A DNA stretch of 64,000 nt, from NCBI RefSeq assembly GCF_024347515.1, contig NZ_AP025492.1:3038001-3102000 (forward strand), in the 5' to 3' direction. Origin of the DNA: Vibrio gigantis (GTDB lineage: Bacteria > Pseudomonadota > Gammaproteobacteria > Enterobacterales > Vibrionaceae). How positions within the stretch are numbered: the first letter of the stretch is position 1; every line of letters begins with the position of its first letter. Position numbers and translations under genes: made by a program. The notes under the pieces were generated by a model that saw only the letters and a program-made list of their open reading frames with translations, searched no databases and was not told where the DNA came from. Positions 48,945 through 58,852 of this stretch are shown here, in pieces.

Positions 48945-49544
48945 ATGAAGACGCTCACACGCAGCGAATTTCGCAAACAGATCCGTATCAAACGTAATGC
49001 CTTATCTGGCGACCAACAAATTCAATCCGGTTTAGACCTAGTTAAGCAATGTTCTCAGCTCAATGAGATTCAGTCCGCTCAACATATTGCTCTCTATATC
49101 TCAATTGATGGCGAACTCGATACCCAGCCTTTAATTGAATGGTTATGGGCGCAAGGTAAGCAAACTTATTTACCAGTACTGCACCCCTTCTCTGCCGGAC
49201 ACCTGCTGTTTCTACATTACTCTCCAACAACACCGACAGTCTTGAATAAGTACGGCATTGTCGAACCTCAGCTCAATCAGATGCTGGTTAAGCCTTGTCA
49301 GCAACTCGACCTCATTCTCACACCTCTTGTTGGCTTTGACTCTCATGGTCACCGTTTAGGTATGGGCGGCGGATATTACGATCGCACCTTGGCGAAGTGG
49401 TTCGAGACGGGCGAAGGCGCCCCCCCAATAGGTTTGGCTCATGATTGCCAGCATGTTGATACCCTACCGATTGAAGAATGGGACATTCCGTTGCCTAAAA
49501 TCGTGACTCCAAGTAAAACTTGGCAATGGGAAAACAACCATTAA
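48945..49544 (+). CDS. fau: 5-formyltetrahydrofolate cyclo-ligase
   Basis: About 199 residues (also ygfA). It converts 5-formyl-THF to 5,10-methenyl-THF with ATP. I use the ATG of MKTLTRSEFRKQIRIKRNAL, since the longer frame runs through 6S RNA. Conserved LILTPLVGFDSHGHRLGMGGGYYDRTL is present. It is cotranscribed with ssrS in enterics and probably here. Confidence 0.94.
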   Translation: MKTLTRSEFRKQIRIKRNALSGDQQIQSGLDLVKQCSQLNEIQSAQHIALYISIDGELDTQPLIEWLWAQGKQTYLPVLHPFSAGHLLFLHYSPTTPTVLNKYGIVEPQLNQMLVKPCQQLDLILTPLVGFDSHGHRLGMGGGYYDRTLAKWFETGEGAPPIGLAHDCQHVDTLPIEEWDIPLPKIVTPSKTWQWENNH

Positions 49545-49563
49545 AGCGCTATAATCTCGCCGC

Positions 49564-49635
49564 AAACGTTAACCTCGATATAGAAACGTTAACCCAATAT
49601 CTAAACGTTAACTTCATCATTACGCAAACGATTAA
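49564..49635 (+). repeat. Three tandem AAACGTTAAC repeats plus a variant before rpiA
   Basis: AAACGTTAAC occurs at 49564-49573, 49584-49593 and 49603-49612, spaced 20 and 19 bp; a variant AAACGATTAA is at 49626-49635. The first and last are preceded by GC (GCAAACG), resembling PurR/LacI-family half sites. A TATAAT hexamer lies just upstream at 49550-49555, so the repeats would be downstream of a transcription start there. Confidence 0.65.
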
Positions 49636-49668
49636 TTCAAAGCGCAAGACCTTATTCAGGAGAATGGC

Positions 49669-50325
49669 ATGACTCAAGATGAAATGAAAAAAGCAGCTGG
49701 CTGGGCAGCACTTCAATATGTTGAAGAAGGCAGCATTGTAGGTGTAGGTACTGGCTCTACAGTAAATCACTTCATCGACGCACTTGGCACAATGAAAGAC
49801 AAAATCAAAGGTGCGGTTTCAAGCTCTGTAGCCTCTACTGAAAAACTAGAAGCACTAGAAATCAAAGTCTTTGAGTGCAATGACGTATTCAAGTTAGACA
49901 TCTATGTTGATGGCGCAGACGAAATTAACGCTTCACGCGATATGATCAAAGGCGGCGGCGCTGCTTTGACTCGTGAAAAAATCGTAGCGGCTATCTCTGA
50001 CAAATTTGTATGTATTGTTGATGGCACGAAAGCTGTTGATGTACTGGGTAAATTCCCTCTACCTGTAGAAGTTATCCCGATGGCGCGTTCATACGTGGCA
50101 CGTGAACTGGTTAAGCTTGGTGGTGACCCAGTTTACCGCGAAGGCTGCACAACCGATAACGGCAACGTAATCCTAGATGTGTACGGCATGGCTATTGAGA
50201 ACCCGAAACAACTAGAAGATATTATCAATGGTATCGCAGGTGTTGTGACGGTTGGCCTGTTCGCTCACCGTGGTGCTGATGTAGTTATCACTGGCACACC
50301 TGAAGGTGCAAAAATCGAAGAATAA
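49669..50325 (+). CDS. rpiA: Ribose-5-phosphate isomerase A
   Basis: A 218-residue enzyme interconverting ribose-5-phosphate and ribulose-5-phosphate. Motifs [22 protein letters not shown] and [14 protein letters not shown] are intact. It follows AGGAG. The leader contains the tandem repeats described above. Terminator at 50364. Confidence 0.98.
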   Translation: MTQDEMKKAAGWAALQYVEEGSIVGVGTGSTVNHFIDALGTMKDKIKGAVSSSVASTEKLEALEIKVFECNDVFKLDIYVDGADEINASRDMIKGGGAALTREKIVAAISDKFVCIVDGTKAVDVLGKFPLPVEVIPMARSYVARELVKLGGDPVYREGCTTDNGNVILDVYGMAIENPKQLEDIINGIAGVVTVGLFAHRGADVVITGTPEGAKIEE

Positions 50326-50363
50326 ATAATAGAAGATTGAGTTTTTCTGTTACTTCATTACAT

Positions 50364-50390
50364 ACGGTGTCCTAGGGCGCCGTTTTTTTT
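50364..50390 (+). terminator. rpiA terminator
   Basis: ACGGTGTCC / GGGCGCCGT (with two G-T pairs) around TA, followed by eight T. Confidence 0.85.
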
Positions 50391-50586
50391 GCTTTATTGC
50401 TGTAAAATTATGTCTTATTCCGTAATTTTCTTACCCAAAACATTTTTTTTTTGTTACTTTATTGTTCAGAAGACGCACAGGGAAAACGTTTGTCTCCTAA
50501 CAAAGTGGTGAATTTGTTCCCCTTTCAGCCATTTTGTAGCACGTGCGCCGCATTTGCCCAACCTTTCCATTTTAAGGACGAGAACA

Positions 50587-51816
50587 ATGGCCAAAGTTTC
50601 ACTGGAAAAAGAAAAAATAAAAATTCTACTTCTAGAAGGTCTTCACCCTTCTTCAGTAGAAGTACTTCAAGCCGCTGGTTACACAAATATTGAGTACCAT
50701 AAAGGCTCACTACCTGAAGATGAACTTCTTGAAGCAGTTAAAGATGCTCACTTCATCGGTATTCGTTCTCGCACAAACCTTTCCCAAGAAGTGATTGATG
50801 CAGCTGAAAAATTGGTTGCTATCGGTTGTTTCTGTATAGGTACGAACCAAGTAAACCTTGAAGCAGCTGCAAAACGTGGCGTGCCTGTCTTCAACGCACC
50901 ATTCTCAAACACTCGAAGCGTTGCTGAGCTGGTTCTTGGTCAGGTTCTATTGCTACTACGTGGTATTCCAGAAAAGAACGCTCTTGCACACCGTGGCATC
51001 TGGAAAAAGAGTGCAGACAACTCTTACGAAGCTCGTGGTAAACGCTTAGGTATTATCGGTTACGGCCACATTGGTACTCAACTGGGTATTATTGCGGAAA
51101 ACCTAGGTATGCGTGTTTACTTCTACGATATTGAAAACAAGCTTTCACTGGGTAACGCAACGCAAGTTCACACCATGACAGAGCTGCTGAATAAGTGTGA
51201 CGTGATCTCTTTGCACGTTCCAGAAACTAACGAAACTAAGAACATGATGGGTAAAGAAGAGTTCGAGCGCATGAAGCCTGGTTCTATCTTTATCAACGCA
51301 GCGCGTGGCACAGTGGTAGACATTCTAGCTCTGTGTGGCGCTCTAGATTCAGGTCACCTTGCAGGTGCAGCGATCGACGTTTTCCCAACTGAACCAAAAA
51401 CCAATGCTGACCCATTTGAATCGCCATTGATGCAGTTTGACAACGTGATTCTTACGCCTCACGTAGGTGGTTCAACTCAGGAAGCACAAGAGAACATCGG
51501 TGTTGAAGTGGCTGGCAAGCTCGCGAAATACTCTGATAACGGTTCTACGCTATCAAGTGTTAACTTCCCAGAGGTATCTCTACCGCTACACACGGGGACG
51601 TCTCGTTTGCTGCACATTCACGAAAACCGCCCAGGTATCCTAACTCAGATCAACACCATCTTCGCTGAAGAAGGCATCAACATCGCGGGTCAGTACCTAC
51701 AGACTGCGGCTGATATGGGTTATGTAGTTATCGATGTAGAAGCGGATCGTTCAGAAGAAGCATTGCTTAAACTGAAAGAGATCGAAGGCACAATTCGTGC
51801 TCGTCTACTTCACTAA
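50587..51816 (+). CDS. serA: D-3-phosphoglycerate dehydrogenase
   Basis: A 409-residue enzyme, first step of serine synthesis. From ATG after AAGGACGAG. NAD site GIIGYGHIGTQLG, catalytic R in NAARGTVVD, E in the following loop and H in TPHVGGST. The C-terminal ACT domain (LHIHENRPGILTQINTIFAEEGIN) binds serine for feedback inhibition. Beside rpiA as in E. coli. Confidence 0.98.
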   Translation: MAKVSLEKEKIKILLLEGLHPSSVEVLQAAGYTNIEYHKGSLPEDELLEAVKDAHFIGIRSRTNLSQEVIDAAEKLVAIGCFCIGTNQVNLEAAAKRGVPVFNAPFSNTRSVAELVLGQVLLLLRGIPEKNALAHRGIWKKSADNSYEARGKRLGIIGYGHIGTQLGIIAENLGMRVYFYDIENKLSLGNATQVHTMTELLNKCDVISLHVPETNETKNMMGKEEFERMKPGSIFINAARGTVVDILALCGALDSGHLAGAAIDVFPTEPKTNADPFESPLMQFDNVILTPHVGGSTQEAQENIGVEVAGKLAKYSDNGSTLSSVNFPEVSLPLHTGTSRLLHIHENRPGILTQINTIFAEEGINIAGQYLQTAADMGYVVIDVEADRSEEALLKLKEIEGTIRARLLH

Positions 51817-51836
51817 GTATCGAAGTCTATATGCAT

Positions 51837-51866
51837 AAAAAAGGCTCTCATAATGAGAGCCTTTTT
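51837..51866. terminator. Terminator after serA
   Basis: AAAAAAGGCTCTCA / TGAGAGCCTTTTT around TAA, with A and T tracts; it can serve serA and convergent yggE. Confidence 0.92.
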
Positions 51867-51928
51867 AGTATTTGGCCTATGGTAGGTAGTTAGATCATCA
51901 TGATCCAAAACCTACTATAGCCTTGTTA

Positions 51929-52642
51929 TTACTCTTCGATCTGATAGATCACATCTACGCGATCACGAATGGTGATCGTTGAGTCTTCATAAGAGTTCGA
52001 TTCTGTTCTTGCATCCATCGCCATTGAACGCATGAGCACTGGCTGAGAAGATTGTGCGTTGTAGTCCACGCGCCATACATCACCTAGTTCACGCTCAAAA
52101 CCACTCGCTAATGATTTGGCTTTAGATGTCGCATCTTTAATAGCTTCTAAGCGCGCTTGCTCTTGATACTTAGCTTGGTCGCGAACTTGCAGCTGAATAT
52201 TATCGATCTGATTAATGCCTTGCCCGATAGCAATATCCATGTATTCATTAAGGTTCGCTAGCTCATTAACTTGAACGGTCACATTACGTGAGGCGCGGTA
52301 GCCAACCAGTTCAGGTTTACCATCTTTTGGATAATGGTATTGAGGAGATAGGTACAGGTTCGAGCTGTGAACACTCGCTTCATCAACTCCGGCTTGATGT
52401 AGCTTATTTAGAAAACCTGTCACAACTTTATCAACAGTCTTTTTAGCCTGTTCAGCAGTCATCGTCGATTCCACGACTCTTACAGAGAATGTCGCCATAT
52501 CAGGTGTCGCGATCACTTCACCGTAACCTGTCGTTGAAATATGAGGAAAGGATGGAGAGTCAGCCAATGATGGAAAACTCACAGCACTCAACGCCGCAGT
52601 AAGAGTAAGAGACGTTGCTAACATCTTTGGTACAAGCTTCAT
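51929..52642 (-). CDS. yggE: SIMPL-domain (YggE-like) periplasmic protein
   Basis: A 237-residue exported protein: signal peptide to about residue 27 (FPSLA-DS), then a SIMPL/DUF541 domain (ISTTGYGEVIATPDMATFSVRV, LYLSPQYHYPKDGKPELVGYRAS). In E. coli YggE lowers intracellular oxidant levels; mechanism unclear. Next to argP/argO as in E. coli. Confidence 0.9.
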   Translation of the reverse strand: MKLVPKMLATSLTLTAALSAVSFPSLADSPSFPHISTTGYGEVIATPDMATFSVRVVESTMTAEQAKKTVDKVVTGFLNKLHQAGVDEASVHSSNLYLSPQYHYPKDGKPELVGYRASRNVTVQVNELANLNEYMDIAIGQGINQIDNIQLQVRDQAKYQEQARLEAIKDATSKAKSLASGFERELGDVWRVDYNAQSSQPVLMRSMAMDARTESNSYEDSTITIRDRVDVIYQIEE

Positions 52643-52753
52643 TAGGTATGACCCATGCTAAACAAATGTACTTTTATCATAGAGTAATTTACCGTTTAGC
52701 CAATCCAGTGCACGCACTTCTAACAGAACTTTGACGCTGAAAAAACCAACAGT

Positions 52754-53650
52754 TTACTGAGGTAAGTGATTGTGAGCGAAACTTAATATCGATTGGGATA
52801 CCTCTTTTAATACTCCACTCTCAAGCTGCCAATGGTGCCAATAGATGCGATAAGACAGCAGAAACCCAGGTGTAATATCAATCAGCGCACCTGATTCTAG
52901 TTCATCGATAATCTGCAACCGAGGAATCAAGCAATAAGCAACGCCCGACAACGCTAAACGTACAAACGCTTCCGAACTGCCGACCGTATGATTAATTACG
53001 CTGTCTCTTGGTACATTAAAATGATCATGCAGAAACTTCTTATGCAGATCATCGTATTGATCATAAGAAACCGCTGGTGCCTTGCTTAAAGTGGCGTAAT
53101 TTACGCCCTCAGAAAAGTAACGTTGATGAAAGTCTGGGCTAGCCACACACACATAATCCATCCTGCCAAGATAGTCGGCGCTGCAACCTGGAATAGCTTG
53201 AGACTCCAAGCTAATAGCACCTGCAACCTCACCACTTTTGATTTTCTCTATGGTTCTCGATTCACCATGAATAGCGAGGTTCAATTCAACTTGGCGAGAC
53301 TTCATCACATCCGACAATGCGGGTAACAACCAAGTTGCTAAGCTATCCGCGTTGGTAGCGATAGATATAGATAAAGGTTGGGCGCTATCTTCGTTCATTA
53401 ATTCAGGTACTAGCTCGTGCTCTAACAGACGAACACGACGATATAATCCCAGTAATTTTTTACCTGCAGGCGTTGGCCTAGGCGGGCTTTCTCTCACTAA
53501 AGCAGGCTGAGCCAACCACTTTTCTAGCTGTTTGATGCGTTGAGACACCGCTGACTGTGAAATATATAACTGCTCCGCAGCCCTTTCGAAGCTACGTTGT
53601 TTCACCACGGCATCCAGTGCTTCTACCCATTTATAATCCAATCCACGCAT
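52754..53650 (-). CDS. argP: LysR-family regulator ArgP
   Basis: About 298 residues from ATG 53648-53650 (a TTG precedes it). N-terminal [30 protein letters not shown]-terminal effector domain aligns with E. coli ArgP ([32 protein letters not shown]). It should activate the divergent argO in response to arginine or its analogue canavanine, with lysine opposing. The 142-bp spacer is AT-rich and should hold its site. Confidence 0.95.
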   Translation of the reverse strand: MRGLDYKWVEALDAVVKQRSFERAAEQLYISQSAVSQRIKQLEKWLAQPALVRESPPRPTPAGKKLLGLYRRVRLLEHELVPELMNEDSAQPLSISIATNADSLATWLLPALSDVMKSRQVELNLAIHGESRTIEKIKSGEVAGAISLESQAIPGCSADYLGRMDYVCVASPDFHQRYFSEGVNYATLSKAPAVSYDQYDDLHKKFLHDHFNVPRDSVINHTVGSSEAFVRLALSGVAYCLIPRLQIIDELESGALIDITPGFLLSYRIYWHHWQLESGVLKEVSQSILSFAHNHLPQ

Positions 53651-53792
53651 CAATTTGCTTCCTTTTTAAGCTAAATCAACACCACATTAGCAACTCTAAT
53701 AATAGATTAAAATCATTAATTATACTTATTTAAAGGGGCGGAGTATCTTCGCCATATAGAACGTAAATATCGTTAAATAAGTGGAGGTTAAA

Positions 53793-54422
53793 ATGAGTTT
53801 TTGGGTTTTATTACAAGGTTTTGGTCTAGGGGCAAGCATGATTATCCCTATTGGTGCTCAGAATGCGTACGTCCTAAATCAAGGGATAAAGCGCAACCAC
53901 CATTTAACCACTGCGACAATTTGTAGCCTGCTCGATACTCTGTTTATCTCATTGGGTATCTTTGGTGGTGGTGCGATTCTGTCGCAAAATGAATTGCTAC
54001 TCACCTCGGTAACATTAGGCGGTATCGCTTTTCTAACCGTGTATGGTTTGTTGTCGCTACGCAGTGCTTTTAAAGCGCCCTCAAGCGAGGAATCAAAAGG
54101 AGAAATACTGGCTCGTGGTAAGCGCACCGTTATTTTGGGTGCCTTGGCGGTTACTGTATTAAACCCACATCTCTATTTAGATACGGTTGTGATTCTTGGT
54201 TCTATCGGTGGGCAATTCGAAGGTAACGACAGAATTGCTTTTGCTATGGGGACCATTCTGGCATCATTTGTTTGGTTCTATTCATTGTCATTGGGCGCAG
54301 CAAAGCTAGGCCCAACGCTATCAAAACCTCAGGTTAAGAAAGGTATCGATATCGCGGTTGCAACGATGATGTTTGCGATTGCATTAGTACTCAGTAAAGG
54401 ATTAATAGAGCAGTATTGGTAA
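53793..54422 (+). CDS. argO: Arginine exporter ArgO
   Basis: A 209-residue LysE-family transporter with five or six membrane helices. From the ATG after GGAGG (a GTG four codons earlier is less likely). Family block GASMIIPIGAQNAYVLNQG and the VLNPHLYLDTVVILG motif are intact. Divergent from its activator argP. Followed four bases later by a YbaK-type gene. Confidence 0.95.
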   Translation: MSFWVLLQGFGLGASMIIPIGAQNAYVLNQGIKRNHHLTTATICSLLDTLFISLGIFGGGAILSQNELLLTSVTLGGIAFLTVYGLLSLRSAFKAPSSEESKGEILARGKRTVILGALAVTVLNPHLYLDTVVILGSIGGQFEGNDRIAFAMGTILASFVWFYSLSLGAAKLGPTLSKPQVKKGIDIAVATMMFAIALVLSKGLIEQYW

Positions 54423-54426
54423 TCAC

Positions 54427-54930
54427 ATGGATATTATTAATAACCAGATAGATCGTTTACAAACCCTATACCAGCGTAATATTGCACTGCTAACTCTAGC
54501 AAATATAACTTATAGAGAGTGGCAGCATGAACCTATTCTCGATTTTGCAACCGATGAGGAAGTCGCTCGACAACTTGGTTGGACTGGCACGCACTCAAAA
54601 AGCTTATTTCTGAAAACCAAGGCGGGCGACTACGCGCTATACCTTACAGAAAAGGATAAGCGTCTTGACAGCAAAGCGATCAAATCAGTGTTAGGAAAGC
54701 GTGTTTCCATTTGTAAGGATGAAGAAATGATTGAGCAGCTTGATTGTGTCCCTGGAGCTGTCTGTCCATTTGGTATACCACAACACGTAGAAATCATCAT
54801 TGATTGTGAATTGCTCGAGCGCCAAGAGATCCTCTATACACCTGGACTCCCTGAGTACACCCTTGGATTTAGTGGTGCACAATTAAAAGTGCTAGCTGCG
54901 CTATTGCCTAATCAAGTTCATTGGCTCTAG
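54427..54930 (+). CDS. YbaK/EbsC-domain tRNA deacylase-like protein
   Basis: A 167-residue protein with the YbaK/EbsC fold (SKSLFLKTKAGDYALYLTEKDKRLDSKAIKSVLG, CVPGAVCPFG). It should edit mischarged tRNA in trans, but its substrate is unknown. Four bases after argO, so probably cotranscribed. Not closely similar to the deacylase-like protein at 43756. Confidence 0.8.
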   Translation: MDIINNQIDRLQTLYQRNIALLTLANITYREWQHEPILDFATDEEVARQLGWTGTHSKSLFLKTKAGDYALYLTEKDKRLDSKAIKSVLGKRVSICKDEEMIEQLDCVPGAVCPFGIPQHVEIIIDCELLERQEILYTPGLPEYTLGFSGAQLKVLAALLPNQVHWL

Positions 54931-54985
54931 TTCTGGTGATAACTCCCACAGCGTACCTGTTATAACCCCCTCCAACCCGTATGAA

Positions 54986-55018
54986 ATAAAAAAGGCGGAT
55001 AACCTCTGTTATCCGCCT
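54986..55018 (-). terminator. mscS terminator
   Basis: AGGCGGATAAC / GTTATCCGCCT around CTCT; on the minus strand followed by TTTTTTATTT. Could also serve the convergent YbaK-type gene. Confidence 0.9.
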
Positions 55019-55046
55019 CTGTAATAATAGAGCTGATCAGTGACGA

Positions 55047-55913
55047 TTAAACTTCTACTTTATTCATGTGTACATCCATTTGTGGGAATGGAATTTCGAT
55101 ACCCTCTTTATCCAAGCCTTCTTTGATTGCTTGCATCAGGTCGAAGTAGACATTCCAGTACTCTGCAGTGCTAACCCATGGGCGAACCACGAAGTTAACT
55201 GAAGAGTCAGCAAGTGTGTGAACACCTACTTGAACGCCTGGTTCTTTCAACACGCGCTCATCAGATTCACAGATCTTAGTCAGTAATTCTTTGGTCTTTT
55301 GTAGATCAGCACCGTAAGAAACACCGATCATTAGGTCGATACGACGCGTGTCATGACGAGAGTAGTTCGTGATTGGGCTGCCGATAACGCTGCCGTTTGG
55401 TACCACAACCATTTTGTTATCAGGTGTTGTTAGAACAGTTTGGAAGATTTGAATTGAATCAACTGAACCCGCTACACCACCGATTTCCACGTAGTCACCA
55501 GACTTGAATGGACGGAATGCAACAATAAGTACACCAGCAGCAAAGTTAGATAGTGAGCCTTGCAGTGCAAGACCAACGGCTAAACCAGCCGCACCAATAA
55601 CAGCAACTACAGATGCCGTTTGAACGCCTAAACGACCAAGTGCAGCAATTAAAACAATAACAAACAATAAGTAACGAACTAAACCGTGAATAAATTCCAC
55701 AACCGCTCGGTCCATCTTCTTCTTCTGAAGAACCTTAGCCACGCTATTCGCTACAGCTTTAACAATTAGGTTACCAATAAATAAAATTATCAGTGCTGAA
55801 ATAATATTTACGCCATATTGGATAAATAGATCTGAATTATTTGTTAACCACTGCTCTGCTTGAGATAAACCATCCACAAGCGGAGTTTCAATTACTGTCG
55901 AACTATCAGCCAT
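55047..55913 (-). CDS. mscS: Small-conductance mechanosensitive channel MscS
   Basis: A 288-residue inner-membrane channel releasing solutes on hypo-osmotic shock. I use the ATG of MADSSTV, well spaced from GAGGA. Three helices, the third being the pore (VGLALQGSLSNFAAGVLI), then the cytoplasmic beta domain (FRPFKSGDYVEIGGVAGSV, VPNGSVIGSPITNYS). Next to fbaA as in E. coli. Confidence 0.95.
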   Translation of the reverse strand: MADSSTVIETPLVDGLSQAEQWLTNNSDLFIQYGVNIISALIILFIGNLIVKAVANSVAKVLQKKKMDRAVVEFIHGLVRYLLFVIVLIAALGRLGVQTASVVAVIGAAGLAVGLALQGSLSNFAAGVLIVAFRPFKSGDYVEIGGVAGSVDSIQIFQTVLTTPDNKMVVVPNGSVIGSPITNYSRHDTRRIDLMIGVSYGADLQKTKELLTKICESDERVLKEPGVQVGVHTLADSSVNFVVRPWVSTAEYWNVYFDLMQAIKEGLDKEGIEIPFPQMDVHMNKVEV

Positions 55914-56232
55914 AATGTGCATCCTCTATATAATATGCTATGGGCTAAACTGCCTTAAGCCTAATTTACCCTGCAATATAAGAAACAGTTCAATTACCGT
56001 TAAGTCATTGTGTTAAAAGTAAATTAAAGCCAAGTCCTTTTTATAAACTAAACCAAGTTCAGTTTTTCGGCACGATATCCTATCTTTGATAGATTGCAAA
56101 GTCATATTTATGTAAGCTTTTGAATTATTAAAACTTACCGATAAACACAAATACCGATAACTAAAAGACTACGAAATTTATTCACGGTAGGCTAGGTTTT
56201 TCACATATTTAATACAAGTTTTTATCAGACAT
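55914..56232. other. Spacer between fbaA and mscS
   Basis: 319 bp, AT-rich. It should hold the mscS promoter on the minus strand. No repeat or RNA structure is obvious by eye. Confidence 0.4.
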
Positions 56233-56261
56233 AAAAAAACCCGCTCAATGAGCGGGTTTTT
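56233..56261 (-). terminator. fbaA terminator
   Basis: AAAACCCGCTC / GAGCGGGTTTT around AAT, with a T-rich tail on the minus strand. Confidence 0.93.
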
Positions 56262-56290
56262 AAAACTTAAAGAGTACTTAATTCAAAGAA

Positions 56291-57367
56291 TTATAGTACG
56301 TCTACAGCGTTAAGGTCAGCAAATGCTTTCTCTAGACGAGCAACCATTGAAGCTTGACCAGCACGTAGCCATACGCGTGGATCGTAGTACTTCTTGTTTG
56401 GAGCAGCTTCGCCAGTTGGGTTGCCGATTTGACCTTGTAGGAAATCGAAGTTGTCAGCAGAGTACTGACGGATACCATCCCAAGTTGCCCACTGTGTATC
56501 AGTATCGATGTTCATTTTGATAACACCGTAGCCGATAGACTCTTGGATTTCTGCTTCAGAAGAACCAGAACCACCGTGGAATACGAAGTTTAGAGCGTTA
56601 GGTGCGATACCGAACTTCTCTGCACAGTATGCTTGAGAATCACGTAGGATAGTTGGAGTAAGTACAACGTTACCAGCTTGGTAAACACCGTGTACGTTAC
56701 CGAAAGAAGCAGCGATAGTGAAACGTGGGCTAACAGCCATTAGTTTCTCGTATGCGTATGCTACGTCTTCAGGAGAAGTGTAAAGCTCAGATGCGTCCAT
56801 ATCAGAGTTATCAACGCCGTCTTCTTCACCACCAGTACAACCAAGTTCGATCTCGATTGTCATGTCCATTTTAGCCATACGCTCAAGGTACTTAGCACAT
56901 GTCTCGATGTTCTCTTCTAGAGACTCTTCAGAAAGGTCTAGCATGTGAGAAGAGAATAGAGGCTTACCAGTTTGTGCGAAGAACTCTTCACCAGCGTCTA
57001 GTAGACCGTCGATCCATGGAAGAAGTTTCTTAGCAGCGTGGTCAGTGTGCAGGATAACTGGAACACCGTAAGCTTCAGCTACAGCGTGTACGTATTTTGC
57101 ACCAGCTACAGCGCCAAGAACTTGTGCGCCTTGACCTTCAAGTTTAACGCCTTTACCTGCGAAGAATGCAGCGCCGCCGTTAGAGAACTGAACAACTACT
57201 GGAGCTTTAACTTTAGCAGCTGCTTCTAGTACTGCATTTACAGAGTCAGTACCAACAACGTTTACAGCAGGAAGAGCAAATTTGTTTTCTTTTGCTACTT
57301 CAAATACTTTCTGTACGTCATCGCCAGAAATCACACCAGGTTTTACAAAATCGAAGATCTTAGACAT
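56291..57367 (-). CDS. fbaA: Class II fructose-bisphosphate aldolase
   Basis: A 358-residue zinc enzyme cleaving fructose-1,6-bisphosphate. Metal ligands are visible in HTDHAAKK (H and D), E in ELGCTGGEEDGVDN, and H in FVFHGGSGS. Follows pgk by 155 bp, with a pgk terminator between. GCAATCGTTTGC lies 59 bp upstream of the start. Confidence 0.98.
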   Translation of the reverse strand: MSKIFDFVKPGVISGDDVQKVFEVAKENKFALPAVNVVGTDSVNAVLEAAAKVKAPVVVQFSNGGAAFFAGKGVKLEGQGAQVLGAVAGAKYVHAVAEAYGVPVILHTDHAAKKLLPWIDGLLDAGEEFFAQTGKPLFSSHMLDLSEESLEENIETCAKYLERMAKMDMTIEIELGCTGGEEDGVDNSDMDASELYTSPEDVAYAYEKLMAVSPRFTIAASFGNVHGVYQAGNVVLTPTILRDSQAYCAEKFGIAPNALNFVFHGGSGSSEAEIQESIGYGVIKMNIDTDTQWATWDGIRQYSADNFDFLQGQIGNPTGEAAPNKKYYDPRVWLRAGQASMVARLEKAFADLNAVDVL

Positions 57368-57483
57368 GGAAATAGTCCTATTTATTCTATCGTTTTAAGA
57401 TTAAAAAACTTAAGTTTGAAAATTTGCAATCGTTTGCTCACAACTTGTGCCATTCTAGCAAAAAAGTGTGATATGCAGCAAAC

Positions 57484-57513
57484 GTTAAAAGGCGAGATTC
57501 GCATCTCGCCTTT
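57484..57513 (-). terminator. pgk terminator
   Basis: GGCGAGAT-TCGC-ATCTCGCC followed on the minus strand by TTTT. It separates pgk from fbaA, so some fbaA transcription must be its own or readthrough. Confidence 0.85.
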
Positions 57514-57522
57514 CTAAATCAA

Positions 57523-58686
57523 TTATGCTTTAGCACGCTCTTCAAGCATTGCTACTGCAGGAAGTACTTTACCTTCAACGAATTCAAGGAAAGCGCCACC
57601 ACCAGTAGAGATGTAAGAAACGTCAGCTTTAATACCGAACTTGTCGATAGCCGCTAGCGTGTCACCACCACCAGCTACAGAGAAACCTGCAGAGTCAGCG
57701 ATTGCTTTAGAGATACCAGCAGTACCCGCTTCGAAGTTCTTGAATTCGAATACGCCTACAGGGCCGTTCCAAAGGATAGTTTTTGCGTTGCCGATGATTT
57801 CAGCTAATGCTGCAGTTGAATCTGGGCCAAGGTCGAAGATCATATCGTCGTCTTGAACTTCAGAAACGTGCTTGATTTCAGCTTCTGCGTTTTCGTCGAA
57901 TGCTTTAGCACACGCAACATCAGTTGCTACTGGGATAGCACACTCTTTCATTAGTTTTTGAGCCGTTTCAACTAGGTCAGCTTCGTATAGAGACTTACCT
58001 ACGTTGTGGCCTTCAGCAGCGATGAATGTGTTCGCGATACCACCACCAACAACAAGTTGGTCTGCGATTTTAGATAGAGACTCAAGAACTGTTAGCTTAG
58101 TAGATACTTTAGAACCACCAACGATAGCAACTAGCGGACGCTCTGGGTTATCCATTGCTTTGCCAAGAGCTTCAAGCTCAGCCGCAAGAAGAGGACCAGC
58201 ACATGCTACAGGAGCGTGAGTACCAACACCGTGAGTAGATGCTTGTGCACGGTGAGCTGTACCGAATGCGTCCATCACGAAGATGTCACATAGTGCAGCG
58301 TACTGCTTAGAAAGAGCTTCTTCGTTCTTCTTCTCACCTTCGTTGAAACGAACGTTTTCAAGAACAACCAGTTCACCAGCGTTTAGCTCTAGGCCGTTTA
58401 GGTAATCTTTAGCTAGCTTAACTTCGCAGTCTAGTGCGTCGTTTAGGTAGTTAACTACAGGAGCTAGAGAGAACTCTTCGTTGTATTCGCCTTCAGTAGG
58501 ACGACCAAGGTGAGAAGTAACCATTACTTTTGCACCAGCTTCTAGGCAAAGCTTGATAGTTGGTAGAGATGCTAGGATACGTGCATCTGAAGTTACTTTA
58601 CCGTCTTTTACTGGTACGTTTAGGTCAGCACGGATAAATACGCGTTTACCTGCAAGTTCCAGGTCAGTCATCTTGATCACAGACAT
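57523..58686 (-). CDS. pgk: Phosphoglycerate kinase
   Basis: A 387-residue glycolytic kinase. ATG of [25 protein letters not shown] after GAGAGGA; a TTG five codons upstream is unlikely. Substrate site TSHLGRP, hinge and ATP-binding GGGDTLAA plus the [10 protein letters not shown] end are intact. Between epd and fbaA. Confidence 0.98.
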   Translation of the reverse strand: MSVIKMTDLELAGKRVFIRADLNVPVKDGKVTSDARILASLPTIKLCLEAGAKVMVTSHLGRPTEGEYNEEFSLAPVVNYLNDALDCEVKLAKDYLNGLELNAGELVVLENVRFNEGEKKNEEALSKQYAALCDIFVMDAFGTAHRAQASTHGVGTHAPVACAGPLLAAELEALGKAMDNPERPLVAIVGGSKVSTKLTVLESLSKIADQLVVGGGIANTFIAAEGHNVGKSLYEADLVETAQKLMKECAIPVATDVACAKAFDENAEAEIKHVSEVQDDDMIFDLGPDSTAALAEIIGNAKTILWNGPVGVFEFKNFEAGTAGISKAIADSAGFSVAGGGDTLAAIDKFGIKADVSYISTGGGAFLEFVEGKVLPAVAMLEERAKA

Positions 58687-58852
58687 GATTTGTCCTCTCA
58701 AATTTAAATAAAAATAAAGTTTTGGAAACTCAGCAACCCTGCTAAGCCTATAAATTATTCAACTGGTAATTCTTTAACTACTAGTAATATGTGGACACTT
58801 AGCATTTATTTCAAGCTAAAAAATAAATAATCCACACATTTGCTTCTAGGTC

